A stretch of 15,472 nt of DNA from JBEIUL01 sp044356865. GTDB lineage: Bacteria; Planctomycetota; Phycisphaerae; Phycisphaerales; SM1A02. The stretch is taken from the NCBI GenBank assembly GCA_044356865.1, contig JBIKVN010000048.1:1-15472 (forward strand). The letters are read 5' to 3'. The notes beneath the pieces were generated by a model, which was not told the DNA's origin, searched no databases, and worked only from the letters and a program-made list of their open reading frames with translations. Below, in pieces: positions 1-7,300 of this stretch; the stretch's first letter is position 1; each line of letters begins with the position of its first letter. Position numbers and translations under genes: made by a program.

Positions 1-1
1 G

Positions 2-2308
2 GACTGGTGGACCCGCCTCAAGGCGAACGTCCTCGGGTCCGACCGCCGCACCGGCTGGGACGCCGGCCACGCCGCCCTCGAGCGGGCGCCGCTGCCGGTC
101 TCGATCATGGCCCACAACGACCTCGCGAGGATCATCGAGGGCCGCCTCGACCTCCTCACGCGGAACGCGACGCAGGGATTCCTGCTCGTCCTCGTGGTCA
201 TGGTCCTGTTCATGAACCTCCGCTCGGCGTGGTGGGTCATGGCGGGCATCGCGGTCTCGATCGGCATCACCGTCCTGCTCATGCGGATGTTCGGCGTGAC
301 GCTGAACCTCATCTCGATGTTCGGCCTGCTCATCGTCATCGGCATGCTCGCCGACGACGCGATCGTGGTGAGCGACAACATCCTCGACCGGTGGCGCGGC
401 GGGCGGAAGGCCGATGACGCGGCGATCGAGGGCACGAGCGAGGTGGCGTGGCCGGTGGTCGCGACGGTGATGACCACGATCGTCGCGTTCCTGCCCCTCG
501 GGATGCTCGGGGGCAACATCGGCATCCTGCTCGCGACGCTGCCGACGGTGGCGGCGATCGCCCTCGGCTCGAGCCTCATCGAATGCCTGCTCATGCTGCC
601 GGGCCACATCGGCCACGCCATCCTGAACATGGAGCGGCACGGCAAGTTCGCCATCGAGCGCCGCTGGGAGGGTTTCGAGCGGTGGCGCGAGGACCGCTTC
701 ATCCCGTGGGTCCAGGACCTCTACGCCCGGGCCGCGACCTTCTGCCTCGACCACCGCTACGTCACGACCGCGGCGGTGCTCGGCATCCTCGTCGGCTCGC
801 TCGGCATGGTCGCGGGCGGCCGCGTGGCGTTCACCTTCCTGCCCGCCGACGACACCGAGACGGTCATCGTCGAGTGCCGGCTGCCGATCGGGTCGCCGGT
901 CGAGGCGACGGGGGCGGCGGCGGCCCGGATCGAGGCGGCGGCCCGGTCGCAGCCCGAAGTGCGGGCGATCAGCACGATCCTCGGGCAGAGCACGAACTTC
1001 GAGACCGGCGTGGCCGAGGCGGTCTCGAGCCACATCGCCCAGATCTTCATCGAGCTGCTGCCGACCGAGGAACGCGACCGCGACTCGGGCACGGTCATCC
1101 AGTCGGTGCGCGACGTCCTCGGCACGCTCGACGGGGTCGAGGAGCTCAAGTTCACCGAGATCACCGGCGGCCCCGCCGGGGCCGACATCACGTACGAGGT
1201 GCAGGGCGACGACCCCGAGGCGATCCGGGCGGCGTCGGATCGCATCAAGGGGATCCTCGGCGAATACGCGGGCGTGTACGGCATCACCGACGATGACTAC
1301 TCGACCCAGAAGGAACTCAAGATCGAGCTCCGCCCGAGCGCCGCCGCGATGGGCTTCACCGTGGCCGAGGTGGCCCGGCAGGTCCGCGGCTCGCTCTTCG
1401 GCCTCGAGGCCCACGTCTACTCGGCCGACCGCGAGGACATCAAGGTGCAGGTGCGGCTCGACGAGCGCAGCCGACGCCGCTTCGACGCGCTGGAAGGCCT
1501 GTGGCTGGTCGCCCCGCGGGGCGGGATGCTCGTGCCGCTCGTCGAGGTCGCGTCGGTCCGCGAGGGTACGGCGTACGCGGTCGTCCGGCGCGTCGACCGG
1601 CAGCGGACGGTGACCGTCACCGCCGACTGCGGGGCCGGCGTCAATCCCGAGGAGATCACGCGGGCCGCGTTCCCCCGCATCGAGGAGGCGGTCGCGGCGA
1701 TCCCCGGAGTCCGCGTGCAGGAGGGCGGCCGCCAGAAGGATCTCAACGAGAGCCTCAGCTCGCTGCCGGTCGCGATGGCGGCGGCCCTCGCGATGATCTA
1801 CGTCATCCTCGCGTGGCTCTTCTCGAGCTACACCCAGCCGATCGCGGTCATGCTCGCGATCCCGTTCAGCGCCATCGGCGTGGTCTGGGGCCACTGGGCC
1901 CTCGGCTACGACCTGACCTTCCTGAGCCTGATCGGCATCGTCGCCCTCGCCGGCATCGTGGTGAACAACTCGCTCATCTTCGTGGAGTTCGCGAACGAAC
2001 GGACCCGCCGCGGCATGGGCCTCGAGGAGTCGCTCGTCGACGCGGGCCGGCGACGGCTGCGGCCCATCCTCCTGACCACGATCACCACGGTGGTCGGTAT
2101 CGCGCCGCTCCTGGCCGAGCAGAGCTTCCAGGCCCGGTTCCTGATCCCGATGGGCATCGCGATCGCGGGGGGCCTGACCAGCGCCACGATCCTGACCCTC
2201 GTCCAGCTGCCGGCGATCCTGATGATCGTCGACGACCTGAAGCGGCTCGCGGCCCGGGCGTGGGGGATCGCTCCCCGGGCGGAACCGTCCGCGGCGTCCG
2301 CCCCGTAA
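2..2308 (+). CDS. RND-family efflux permease, C-terminal part (5' end outside window)
   Basis: Inner-membrane proton-driven exporter of the RND superfamily (AcrB/HAE1-like), which normally works with a periplasmic adaptor and an outer-membrane channel. The frame is open from base 2, so about 300 N-terminal residues of a roughly 1,040-residue family are missing. The visible part begins just before the first transmembrane bundle (hydrophobic runs from about 170 and 230). It has the TM4 motif ADDAIVVSDN with paired Asp residues, as in AcrB. A periplasmic domain of about 300 residues follows, then the second bundle with GIVVNNSLIFVEFANE and LRPILLTTITTVVGIAPLL. The TM10 Lys of AcrB is Asn here (VVNN), as in many RND subfamilies, so the substrate cannot be named. 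It ends with TAA at 2306-2308, nine bases before the kinase gene. Family certain, substrate unknown. Confidence 0.93.
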   Translation, partial: DWWTRLKANVLGSDRRTGWDAGHAALERAPLPVSIMAHNDLARIIEGRLDLLTRNATQGFLLVLVVMVLFMNLRSAWWVMAGIAVSIGITVLLMRMFGVTLNLISMFGLLIVIGMLADDAIVVSDNILDRWRGGRKADDAAIEGTSEVAWPVVATVMTTIVAFLPLGMLGGNIGILLATLPTVAAIALGSSLIECLLMLPGHIGHAILNMERHGKFAIERRWEGFERWREDRFIPWVQDLYARAATFCLDHRYVTTAAVLGILVGSLGMVAGGRVAFTFLPADDTETVIVECRLPIGSPVEATGAAAARIEAAARSQPEVRAISTILGQSTNFETGVAEAVSSHIAQIFIELLPTEERDRDSGTVIQSVRDVLGTLDGVEELKFTEITGGPAGADITYEVQGDDPEAIRAASDRIKGILGEYAGVYGITDDDYSTQKELKIELRPSAAAMGFTVAEVARQVRGSLFGLEAHVYSADREDIKVQVRLDERSRRRFDALEGLWLVAPRGGMLVPLVEVASVREGTAYAVVRRVDRQRTVTVTADCGAGVNPEEITRAAFPRIEEAVAAIPGVRVQEGGRQKDLNESLSSLPVAMAAALAMIYVILAWLFSSYTQPIAVMLAIPFSAIGVVWGHWALGYDLTFLSLIGIVALAGIVVNNSLIFVEFANERTRRGMGLEESLVDAGRRRLRPILLTTITTVVGIAPLLAEQSFQARFLIPMGIAIAGGLTSATILTLVQLPAILMIVDDLKRLAARAWGIAPRAEPSAASAP

Positions 2309-2311
2309 ACT
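2306..2311 (+). promoter_or_regulatory. Candidate -10 element of a leaderless promoter
   Basis: TAAACT (TANNNT type) ends six bases before the ATG of the ROK kinase gene and overlaps the stop codon of the permease gene. No Shine-Dalgarno site precedes that ATG. The spacing matches leaderless transcripts, in which transcription starts at the start codon. There is no recognisable -35, so this remains a suggestion. Confidence 0.3.
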
Positions 2312-2317
2312 GCCCGC

Positions 2318-3283
2318 ATGAGCGGGAAGCGAAGCGACGCGGGTCCGGTGGTCGGCATCGACCTCGGCGGCACGAACATGGCGATCGGCGTGATCGATGC
2401 GAAGGGCGCGATCCTCGGTCGCTGCAAGCGGAAGACCAAGGCGGCGGAAGGACGCGACGTCGTGCTCTCGCGCCTCGTCGAGGGCGTGATGCGGGCCTGC
2501 GACGACGCGAAAGTGCCGTTCGATTCGCTCCGCGGCGTCGGGATCGGAGCCCCGTCGGCGATCGACGTTCCCGCCGGCCGCGTCATCAAGGCGGGCAACC
2601 TCGGCTGGGAGGACTTCCCGCTGCGCGACGCGCTCAAGAAGCTGCTCGGCAAGCCGGTCTTCCTCGACAACGACGTGAACGTCGCCGCGTGGGGCGAGCA
2701 TCGGGCCGGCGTCGCCCGAGGCCGCAACGACCTGCTCGCGGTCTGGGTCGGCACCGGCGTCGGCGGCGGGCTCATTTTCGGCGGGAAGCTGCACCACGGC
2801 TCGTTCTGGACCGCGGGCGAGATCGGCCACGTGATCCTCCTGCCCGGTGCGGGCCCGGGCCGCGAGACGGTCGAGGACCTCTGCAGCCGCACCGGCCTCG
2901 CCGGCAGCCTGCGGCGCCTGCTTCCGATGTACCCCGACTCGGCGCTGCACCGGCTCGTCGACGGGAACTTCGACGCGAACTTCTCGAGCTCGGTGCTGGC
3001 CGAGGCGTACGAGCGCGAGGATCCGCTCGTGCGGAAGGTCGTGAACCACGCTGCGGACCTCCTCGGGCTGGCGATCGCCAACTGGATCACGCTGCTCGCG
3101 ATCGACACCGTCGTCCTCGGCGGCGGCGTGACCGAGGCCCTCGGCAAGCCGTTCGCGGCCCGGGTTCGGAAGCGGTTCGAGGAACAGGTCTTCCCCGCGA
3201 CCTGCCGGAAGTGCGAGATCCTCGTGAGCGAGCTCGGCGACTCGGCGGGAGTGGTCGGGGCCGCGATGCTCGTGCCGGAGTGA
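2318..3283 (+). CDS. ROK-family sugar kinase (glucokinase-like)
   Basis: Probable cytoplasmic ATP-dependent sugar kinase, most simply a glucokinase, of 321 residues (usual ROK length). The N-terminal phosphate loop is VVGIDLGGTN (residues 11-20). The sugar site has FLDNDVN with the likely catalytic Asp at 119. VGTGVGGGLIFGG spans about 144-156, and GEIGH (167-171) supplies the sugar-contacting Glu and the His. The Cys-rich zinc motif that normally follows (CxCGxxGCxE) is absent: the segment is GPGRETVED, joining directly to the conserved SRT stretch. A second glycine-rich adenosine motif, VVLGGGV, lies near 265-271. Glucose released by the GH15-type enzyme at 7301-9307 could be a substrate, but that link is inference. 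The gene lies nine bases after the permease gene with no Shine-Dalgarno site, so it may be leaderless or coupled. ROK membership is firm, the substrate is not. Confidence 0.88.
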   Translation: MSGKRSDAGPVVGIDLGGTNMAIGVIDAKGAILGRCKRKTKAAEGRDVVLSRLVEGVMRACDDAKVPFDSLRGVGIGAPSAIDVPAGRVIKAGNLGWEDFPLRDALKKLLGKPVFLDNDVNVAAWGEHRAGVARGRNDLLAVWVGTGVGGGLIFGGKLHHGSFWTAGEIGHVILLPGAGPGRETVEDLCSRTGLAGSLRRLLPMYPDSALHRLVDGNFDANFSSSVLAEAYEREDPLVRKVVNHAADLLGLAIANWITLLAIDTVVLGGGVTEALGKPFAARVRKRFEEQVFPATCRKCEILVSELGDSAGVVGAAMLVPE

Positions 3284-3308
3284 GCCGGAGCAAGAACGGA
3301 GTGAACCG

Positions 3309-4430
3309 ATGCCGACCGTCGCCGAACTCGTCGCCGCCCTCGACCGCATCAGTCCGTTCCGCCTCGCCGAGGAGTGGGACAACGTGGGGCTCCTCGTCGG
3401 CCGCCGCGACGCGGAGGTCACGCGGACGCTGCTCGCGATCGACGCGACGCCCGCGGTGATCGCCGAGGCGGCCGCCTCGGGTTGCGCGGCGATCGTCGCC
3501 TACCACCCGCCGGTCTTCCGCCCGCTGAAGCGGCTGAGCGACGAGACGCCCGCCCAGCGGGTGGCGCTCGAGCTCGCCGCCTGCGGCATCGCCGCGATCT
3601 CGCCGCACACCGCCCTCGACGCGGCCCCGGGCGGCCTGAACGACTGGATCGCCGACGGGATCGGTCCCGGCGACCGCAAGGCCCTCGTGCCCGCGGCAAC
3701 GCTGCCGGAAACCGAGGAGGTGAAGATCGTGACGTTCTGCCCGCCCGAGGCGACCGAGCGGATCCGCGACGGCCTCGCCGCGGCCGGCGCCGGCCGCATC
3801 GGCGGCTACGAGCGCTGCTCGTTCGAGCTTCCCGGCACCGGAACGTTCTTCGGCGGCGAGTCGACGCGGCCGGCGGTCGGCGGCCGCGGGAAACTCGAGC
3901 GCGTCGCCGAGACGCGGCTCGAGATGGTCTGCCCGCGGCGGGCCCTGCCGATCGCGCTCGAGGCCCTGCGGCGCTTCCATCCCTACGAGGAGCCGCCGGT
4001 CGAGATCCATCCGCTCGAGCCGCGGCCGCGGCGGAACGCGGGCGCCGGACGCAAGCTCACCCTCGATCGCCCCGCATCGGTCGACGAGGTCGCCGCGCGG
4101 CTCAAGCGGCACTTCGGCGTCACGGCCGTCTCGATCGCCCTGCCCGACGGGGCGCCGGCCGGGCACGGCACGATCGGCCTCTGCGCCGGCGCCGGCGAAA
4201 GCCTGCTGGACGCGGCGATCGCCGAGGGCTGCACGCTCTTCGTGACCGGCGAGATGCGGCACCACGAGGTGCTCTCGGCCCTCGCCCGCGGCTGCGGCGT
4301 GCTGCTTGCGGGACACACGAACACCGAGCGGGGCTACCTGCCGATCCTCGCCGAGCGGCTGCGTCGCGAGCTCTCCGGCCTCGAGGTCACGGTCTCGGCG
4401 ATCGACCGCGACCCGCTGCACGCCGGCTGA
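3309..4430 (+). CDS. NIF3/YbgI-family dinuclear metal-binding protein
   Basis: Member of the NIF3-like family, widely annotated as GTP cyclohydrolase 1 type 2. Its members form toroidal hexamers with a two-metal site per subunit, and the true reaction is unsettled. Length 373 residues, the long form of the family. The N-terminal half has EEWDNVGLLVG (21-31), YHPPVF (65-70) and PHTALD (99-104). The C-terminal half has TGEMRHHE (313-320) and GHTNTE (335-340). These supply the expected ligands: His66, His100 or Asp104, His336 and Glu340. The first His of the usual HH pair is Tyr, which is common in the YHPP branch. Residues about 138-237 form the inserted PII/CutA-like domain (KIVTFCPPE... to HPYEEPPVEIHPLE). 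GGAG at 3298-3301 sits seven bases before the ATG. It follows the kinase gene by 25 bases and is probably cotranscribed. Confidence 0.9.
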   Translation: MPTVAELVAALDRISPFRLAEEWDNVGLLVGRRDAEVTRTLLAIDATPAVIAEAAASGCAAIVAYHPPVFRPLKRLSDETPAQRVALELAACGIAAISPHTALDAAPGGLNDWIADGIGPGDRKALVPAATLPETEEVKIVTFCPPEATERIRDGLAAAGAGRIGGYERCSFELPGTGTFFGGESTRPAVGGRGKLERVAETRLEMVCPRRALPIALEALRRFHPYEEPPVEIHPLEPRPRRNAGAGRKLTLDRPASVDEVAARLKRHFGVTAVSIALPDGAPAGHGTIGLCAGAGESLLDAAIAEGCTLFVTGEMRHHEVLSALARGCGVLLAGHTNTERGYLPILAERLRRELSGLEVTVSAIDRDPLHAG

Positions 4431-4466
4431 GGCCGTTCACGCCAACCTCGCGAATTCCTCGCCGTT

Positions 4467-4486
4467 CCCGCGGACATCGCCGCGGG
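4467..4486 (+). terminator. Perfect GC hairpin after the NIF3-family gene
   Basis: CCCGCGG (4467-4473) and CCGCGGG (4480-4486) form a perfect 7-bp stem with the loop ACATCG. It lies 36 bases after the stop of the NIF3-family gene. No T-tract follows, so it is at best a weak or factor-assisted terminator. It overlaps the -35 of the candidate phoH promoter. Confidence 0.3.
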
Positions 4487-4499
4487 CCGCCCGTATGAT
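4471..4499 (+). promoter_or_regulatory. Candidate promoter for the PhoH gene
   Basis: CGGACA (4471-4476; four of six to TTGACA) and TATGAT (4494-4499; five of six to TATAAT) are separated by 17 bases, the ideal spacing. They lie in the 106-base gap upstream of the PhoH gene. TATGAT stands out in such GC-rich DNA. Transcription would begin near 4506, leaving a leader of about 30 bases that contains the Shine-Dalgarno site. Confidence 0.5.
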
Positions 4500-4524
4500 C
4501 CGACGCAACCGCCCTCGCGGCGGC

Positions 4525-4539
4525 AGGAGAAGCCCGTTG
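4525..4539 (+). promoter_or_regulatory. Ribosome binding site and TTG start of the PhoH gene
   Basis: AGGAGA begins at 4525 and TTG is at 4537-4539, giving seven bases from AGGAG to the start. The TTG is in frame with the PIN-PhoH reading frame. Of the in-frame starts, it is the only one I found with a strong Shine-Dalgarno site. This decides the start against the upstream ATGs at 4495 and 4306. Confidence 0.65.
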
Positions 4540-6018
4540 AAGGCACCACATTCCGGCTCGCACGGCCCGATCCCCTCTCCGACCCCCGACAACCCGAACC
4601 CCGGCCCCGCCCCGGCCCTCGCCGGCGTCGAGGCGGTGGGAACGCGGGTGCGGAAGCACTTCGTCCTCGACACGAACGTCCTGCTGCACAACCCGAACGC
4701 GATGTTCAAGTTCGAGGAGCACGAGGTCGTGATCCCGCTGACGGTGATCGAGGAGCTGGACCTCTTCAAGAAGAACAACGACGAGACCGGCCGCAATTCC
4801 CGCCAGGTCATCCGCAGCTTCGACAAGCTGCGCCGCGAGGGGCACCTCTTCGAGGGCATCCGCTGGAACGAGCAGGGGGGCACGATCCGCATCGAGCGGA
4901 CCAACACCAGCTTGCCGTTCGCCCTCGACCTCGACAAGGCCGACCACCGCATCCTCAGCGTCGCCCACGCCCTGCACGCCTCGGGCTGCCGGACGGTCTT
5001 CATCTCGAAGGACATCAACGCCCGCGTGAAGGCCGACGCCCTCGGCATCCCGAGCGAGGACTTCGAGCACGACCACATCGACACCGACTGGCTGCACGCC
5101 GGCTGGGTCTCGATGTCGGTGCCCGGCGACCTGATCGACGACCTCTACAACGACCGGCAGCTCGCGACGTCCCGCTTCGCCGGCCTGCCGGTGCGGGCCC
5201 CGAACGGCGCCGAGCTGCCCGGCCTCGAGCCGATCGCGAACCTCTTCCTCGTGCTGCAGAACGCCGACGACGCCGCCCACACCGGCCTCGGCCGCGTGCT
5301 GGCCGACACCGGCCACGTGATTCCCGTGACCGGGCCGCGGAAGCCGGTCTACGGCGTGATGGCCCGGAACCTCCAGCAGACGATGGCCCTCGACCTCCTG
5401 CTCGACGACGAGGTCAAGCTCGTCTCGCTCATCGGCCCCGCGGGCACCGGCAAGACCCTGCTCGCGCTGGCCGCGGGCCTGCACAAGACGCTGAAGGAAG
5501 AGCGCTACGACAAGCTGCTCACCGCCCGCCCCATCATGCCGCTCGGCCGCGACATCGGCTACCTGCCCGGCGACAAGGACGAGAAGCTCTCGATGTGGAT
5601 GCAGCCGGTCTTCGACAACCTCGCGTACCTGCTCTCGACCCGCGGCTCGCACCTGAACGACGCCGAGAGCCGCTCGCCCGAACAGCGGATGGACCAGCTC
5701 ATGGCCGGCGGCAAGGTCGTGCTCGAGCCGCTGACCTACATCCGCGGCCGCAGCCTGCCGCACCAGTTTTTCGTGGTCGACGAGGCGCAAAATCTCTCGC
5801 CCCACGAGGTGAAGACCATCGTGAGCCGTGTCGGCGACGGCACCAAGATCATCCTCTGCGGCGACATCCTGCAGATCGACAATCCTTACCTCGACGCGAG
5901 CTCGAACGGCCTGTCGTACCTCATCGAACGGATGAAGGGCCAGCGGATCGCCGGCCACGTCACGCTGTCGAAGACCGAACGCAGCGACCTCGCGAGCCTC
6001 GCGGCGGAAGTGCTGTGA
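4537..6018 (+). CDS. PhoH-family ATPase with N-terminal PIN domain
   Basis: Cytoplasmic PIN-PhoH protein (YlaK/PhoH2 type). The family pairs an RNase-like PIN domain with an ATPase domain, and some members act as RNA helicase-RNases. From the TTG start it has 493 residues. After a Pro-rich tail (1-37) the PIN domain shows HFVLDTNVLLHNP (Asp45), VIEELD (Glu72-73), the ETGRNSRQ region (83-90) and FISKDINARVKA (Asp159). The ATPase domain has GPAGTGKT (Walker A, 300-307, Lys306), LTARPIMPLGRDIGYLPGD (328-346), FFVVDEAQN (Walker B, Asp415-Glu416) and KTERSDLA. All catalytic positions look intact. The frame stays open upstream into the NIF3-family gene, but that extension is low-complexity Arg/Ser sequence and is rejected. 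It has its own candidate promoter, so it is probably a separate transcript. Confidence 0.92.
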   Translation: MKAPHSGSHGPIPSPTPDNPNPGPAPALAGVEAVGTRVRKHFVLDTNVLLHNPNAMFKFEEHEVVIPLTVIEELDLFKKNNDETGRNSRQVIRSFDKLRREGHLFEGIRWNEQGGTIRIERTNTSLPFALDLDKADHRILSVAHALHASGCRTVFISKDINARVKADALGIPSEDFEHDHIDTDWLHAGWVSMSVPGDLIDDLYNDRQLATSRFAGLPVRAPNGAELPGLEPIANLFLVLQNADDAAHTGLGRVLADTGHVIPVTGPRKPVYGVMARNLQQTMALDLLLDDEVKLVSLIGPAGTGKTLLALAAGLHKTLKEERYDKLLTARPIMPLGRDIGYLPGDKDEKLSMWMQPVFDNLAYLLSTRGSHLNDAESRSPEQRMDQLMAGGKVVLEPLTYIRGRSLPHQFFVVDEAQNLSPHEVKTIVSRVGDGTKIILCGDILQIDNPYLDASSNGLSYLIERMKGQRIAGHVTLSKTERSDLASLAAEVL

Positions 6019-6049
6019 AGTAGGCCGTTCGCCGGACTCGTCACGCGTC

Positions 6050-6076
6050 GGCCGCGGGCCGAAGCTCCCGGCGGCC
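6050..6076. terminator. Hairpin between convergent genes, candidate two-way terminator
   Basis: GGCCGC (6050-6055) plus GGG (6056-6058) pair with CCC (6067-6069) and GCGGCC (6071-6076), leaving one bulged G and the 8-base loop CCGAAGCT. It lies in the 63-base gap between the ends of the PhoH gene and the cobalamin-protein gene. Neither strand has a T-run on its 3' side, so it is not a textbook intrinsic terminator. Its position makes a two-way stop plausible. Confidence 0.4.
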
Positions 6077-6081
6077 AAAAC

Positions 6082-7188
6082 TCACCGCCCGAACATCGAA
6101 CCGGCCTTGGCCCGGCCGTCGAGCAGGCGGTTGGCGGCCTGGACGGCGCCGCTTGCCGTGGCGGCCATGCCGTCGGCGCCGACGACCTTCCACAGGTCGG
6201 GCACGAGTCGGAACGGGGTTCCGCCCACGAGCACCGGGATCTCGCAGGTCGCGGGCTCGCCGCGGATCGCGGCAATGGCGTCGGCAATGCTCCGCGCCGT
6301 CAACGACGTGCTGCCGCTGATCGCGAGCAGGTCGAACGGCTTGCCGGCGCCGTGGTCGCCGCGAAGGGCGGTGACGATCTCGTCCGACGGGGTGTTCGCG
6401 CCGAGGCACTCCGCCCGCCAGCCGGCGAACTCGAAGAGGTCGGCGACCATGCGGATGCCGACGTCGTGCAGGTCGCCGCCGACGCTGGTCGCGAGCACCG
6501 ACCGCCCGCAGGCGGGTCGGGTCTGGGCGTAGAGCTTGAGCTGGGCCAGGATGACTTGGGTCGCCGCCGTGGCGTAGTGCTCGTCGGCCACCGCGATCTC
6601 GTCGACCTGCCACATGCGGCCGACCTCGGCGAGGGCGGGACAGACGATCCGCTCGTAGATCCGCTCGAGGGGCTTGCCGGTGCGGAGCTCGGCGAAGAGC
6701 AGGTCGGCCGCGTCACGCTGGTTCCGTTCGAGCAGCTTGAGGAGATACGTCCGGGCCAGCCGCGCATCGGGGTCCTTCTGGTCGATCTCGTGGTGCGGCA
6801 TCGCGCCGACCCGGTCGAGGTTGCCGATGGCCTGCCGGACCAGTTCCGACGACCGGGCGAACGCCTCGGTGGACGGGGCTTCCGCCATCGCCGACGCGAG
6901 GCAATCGAGACTCGCCCGCAGGTCGCTCTCGCGGTACTCGCGGGCCGAGAACGCGACCCGGGACCAGTTGGCGTTCTCGAGGAAGAGGGCCGGCCGATCC
7001 GCGGCGATCGCCTCCGCGAGGTGGGCAACCCGCGACTGGGTCTCGTTCCGCCAGAGCCGTTCGGCGTGGTCGCCGTACCGGGCCTCGAGCGAGGGATCCC
7101 GGCGGAACATCCCCTCGACCGTCGCGGCGACGAGGGCACCCGCGGCGGCGTCGATCTCCGACGCCCGATCTCGGTCTGTTTGGCGCAT
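6082..7188 (-). CDS. Cobalamin-binding protein with CarH-like W-x9-EH motif, no HTH
   Basis: Probable cytoplasmic B12-dependent sensor of 368 residues. Residues about 140-225 form the four-helix B12-binding-2 cap, with RMWQVDEIAVADEHYATA: Trp193, nine residues, then Glu203-His204. That is the W-x9-EH signature of adenosylcobalamin light sensors such as CarH. The Rossmann-like B12 domain (about 228-360) has GDLHDVG with the lower-axial His241 in DxHxxG, SGSTSL (291-296) and VGGTPF (321-326). Residues 1-130 look helical (LAEAIAADRPALFLENANWSR) and are not a MerR helix-turn-helix; I do not recognise them. No methyltransferase gene is nearby, so a corrinoid carrier role is less likely. It might act through a partner protein, as the HTH-less AerR/PpaA proteins do. 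No Shine-Dalgarno site precedes the ATG. The gene follows the GH15-type gene by 112 bases. Confidence 0.85.
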   Translation of the reverse strand: MRQTDRDRASEIDAAAGALVAATVEGMFRRDPSLEARYGDHAERLWRNETQSRVAHLAEAIAADRPALFLENANWSRVAFSAREYRESDLRASLDCLASAMAEAPSTEAFARSSELVRQAIGNLDRVGAMPHHEIDQKDPDARLARTYLLKLLERNQRDAADLLFAELRTGKPLERIYERIVCPALAEVGRMWQVDEIAVADEHYATAATQVILAQLKLYAQTRPACGRSVLATSVGGDLHDVGIRMVADLFEFAGWRAECLGANTPSDEIVTALRGDHGAGKPFDLLAISGSTSLTARSIADAIAAIRGEPATCEIPVLVGGTPFRLVPDLWKVVGADGMAATASGAVQAANRLLDGRAKAGSMFGR

Positions 7189-7235
7189 GGACGGCGAAGA
7201 TTCGCTTCGGCGGGAGGGCGGATTCAGGACGGGAG

Positions 7236-7263
7236 GGCCGTTCCGGGGTCCGGGAACCGGGCC
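7236..7263 (-). terminator. Imperfect hairpin after the GH15-type gene
   Basis: GGCC (7236-7239) with GGCC (7260-7263), and GTTCC (7240-7244) with GGAAC (7253-7257), give a nested stem with small bulges. It lies in the 112-base gap after the GH15-type gene. No T-tract follows on the minus strand. It could be a weak terminator or a transcript-end stabiliser. I see nothing else of note in this gap. Confidence 0.25.
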
Positions 7264-7300
7264 GTGGGGCGAATGCGGGGTTTCCCGCGCTCGGGACGCC

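Noticed and set aside
65..2308. Asn for the AcrB TM10 Lys in the RND permease as a sign of inactivation
   Set aside because: The VVNN form is common in functional RND subfamilies and the paired Asp of TM4 is intact, so it indicates subfamily rather than decay.
3501..3518. Tyr for the first His of the metal-binding HH pair in the NIF3-family protein
   Set aside because: The YHPP variant is a normal branch of the family and the other ligands are present.
4306..4536. N-terminal extension of the PhoH protein to the ATG at 4306 or 4495
   Set aside because: The extension is Arg/Ser low-complexity sequence, overlaps the NIF3-family gene in the first case, and lacks a ribosome site. The TTG at 4537 has a strong one.
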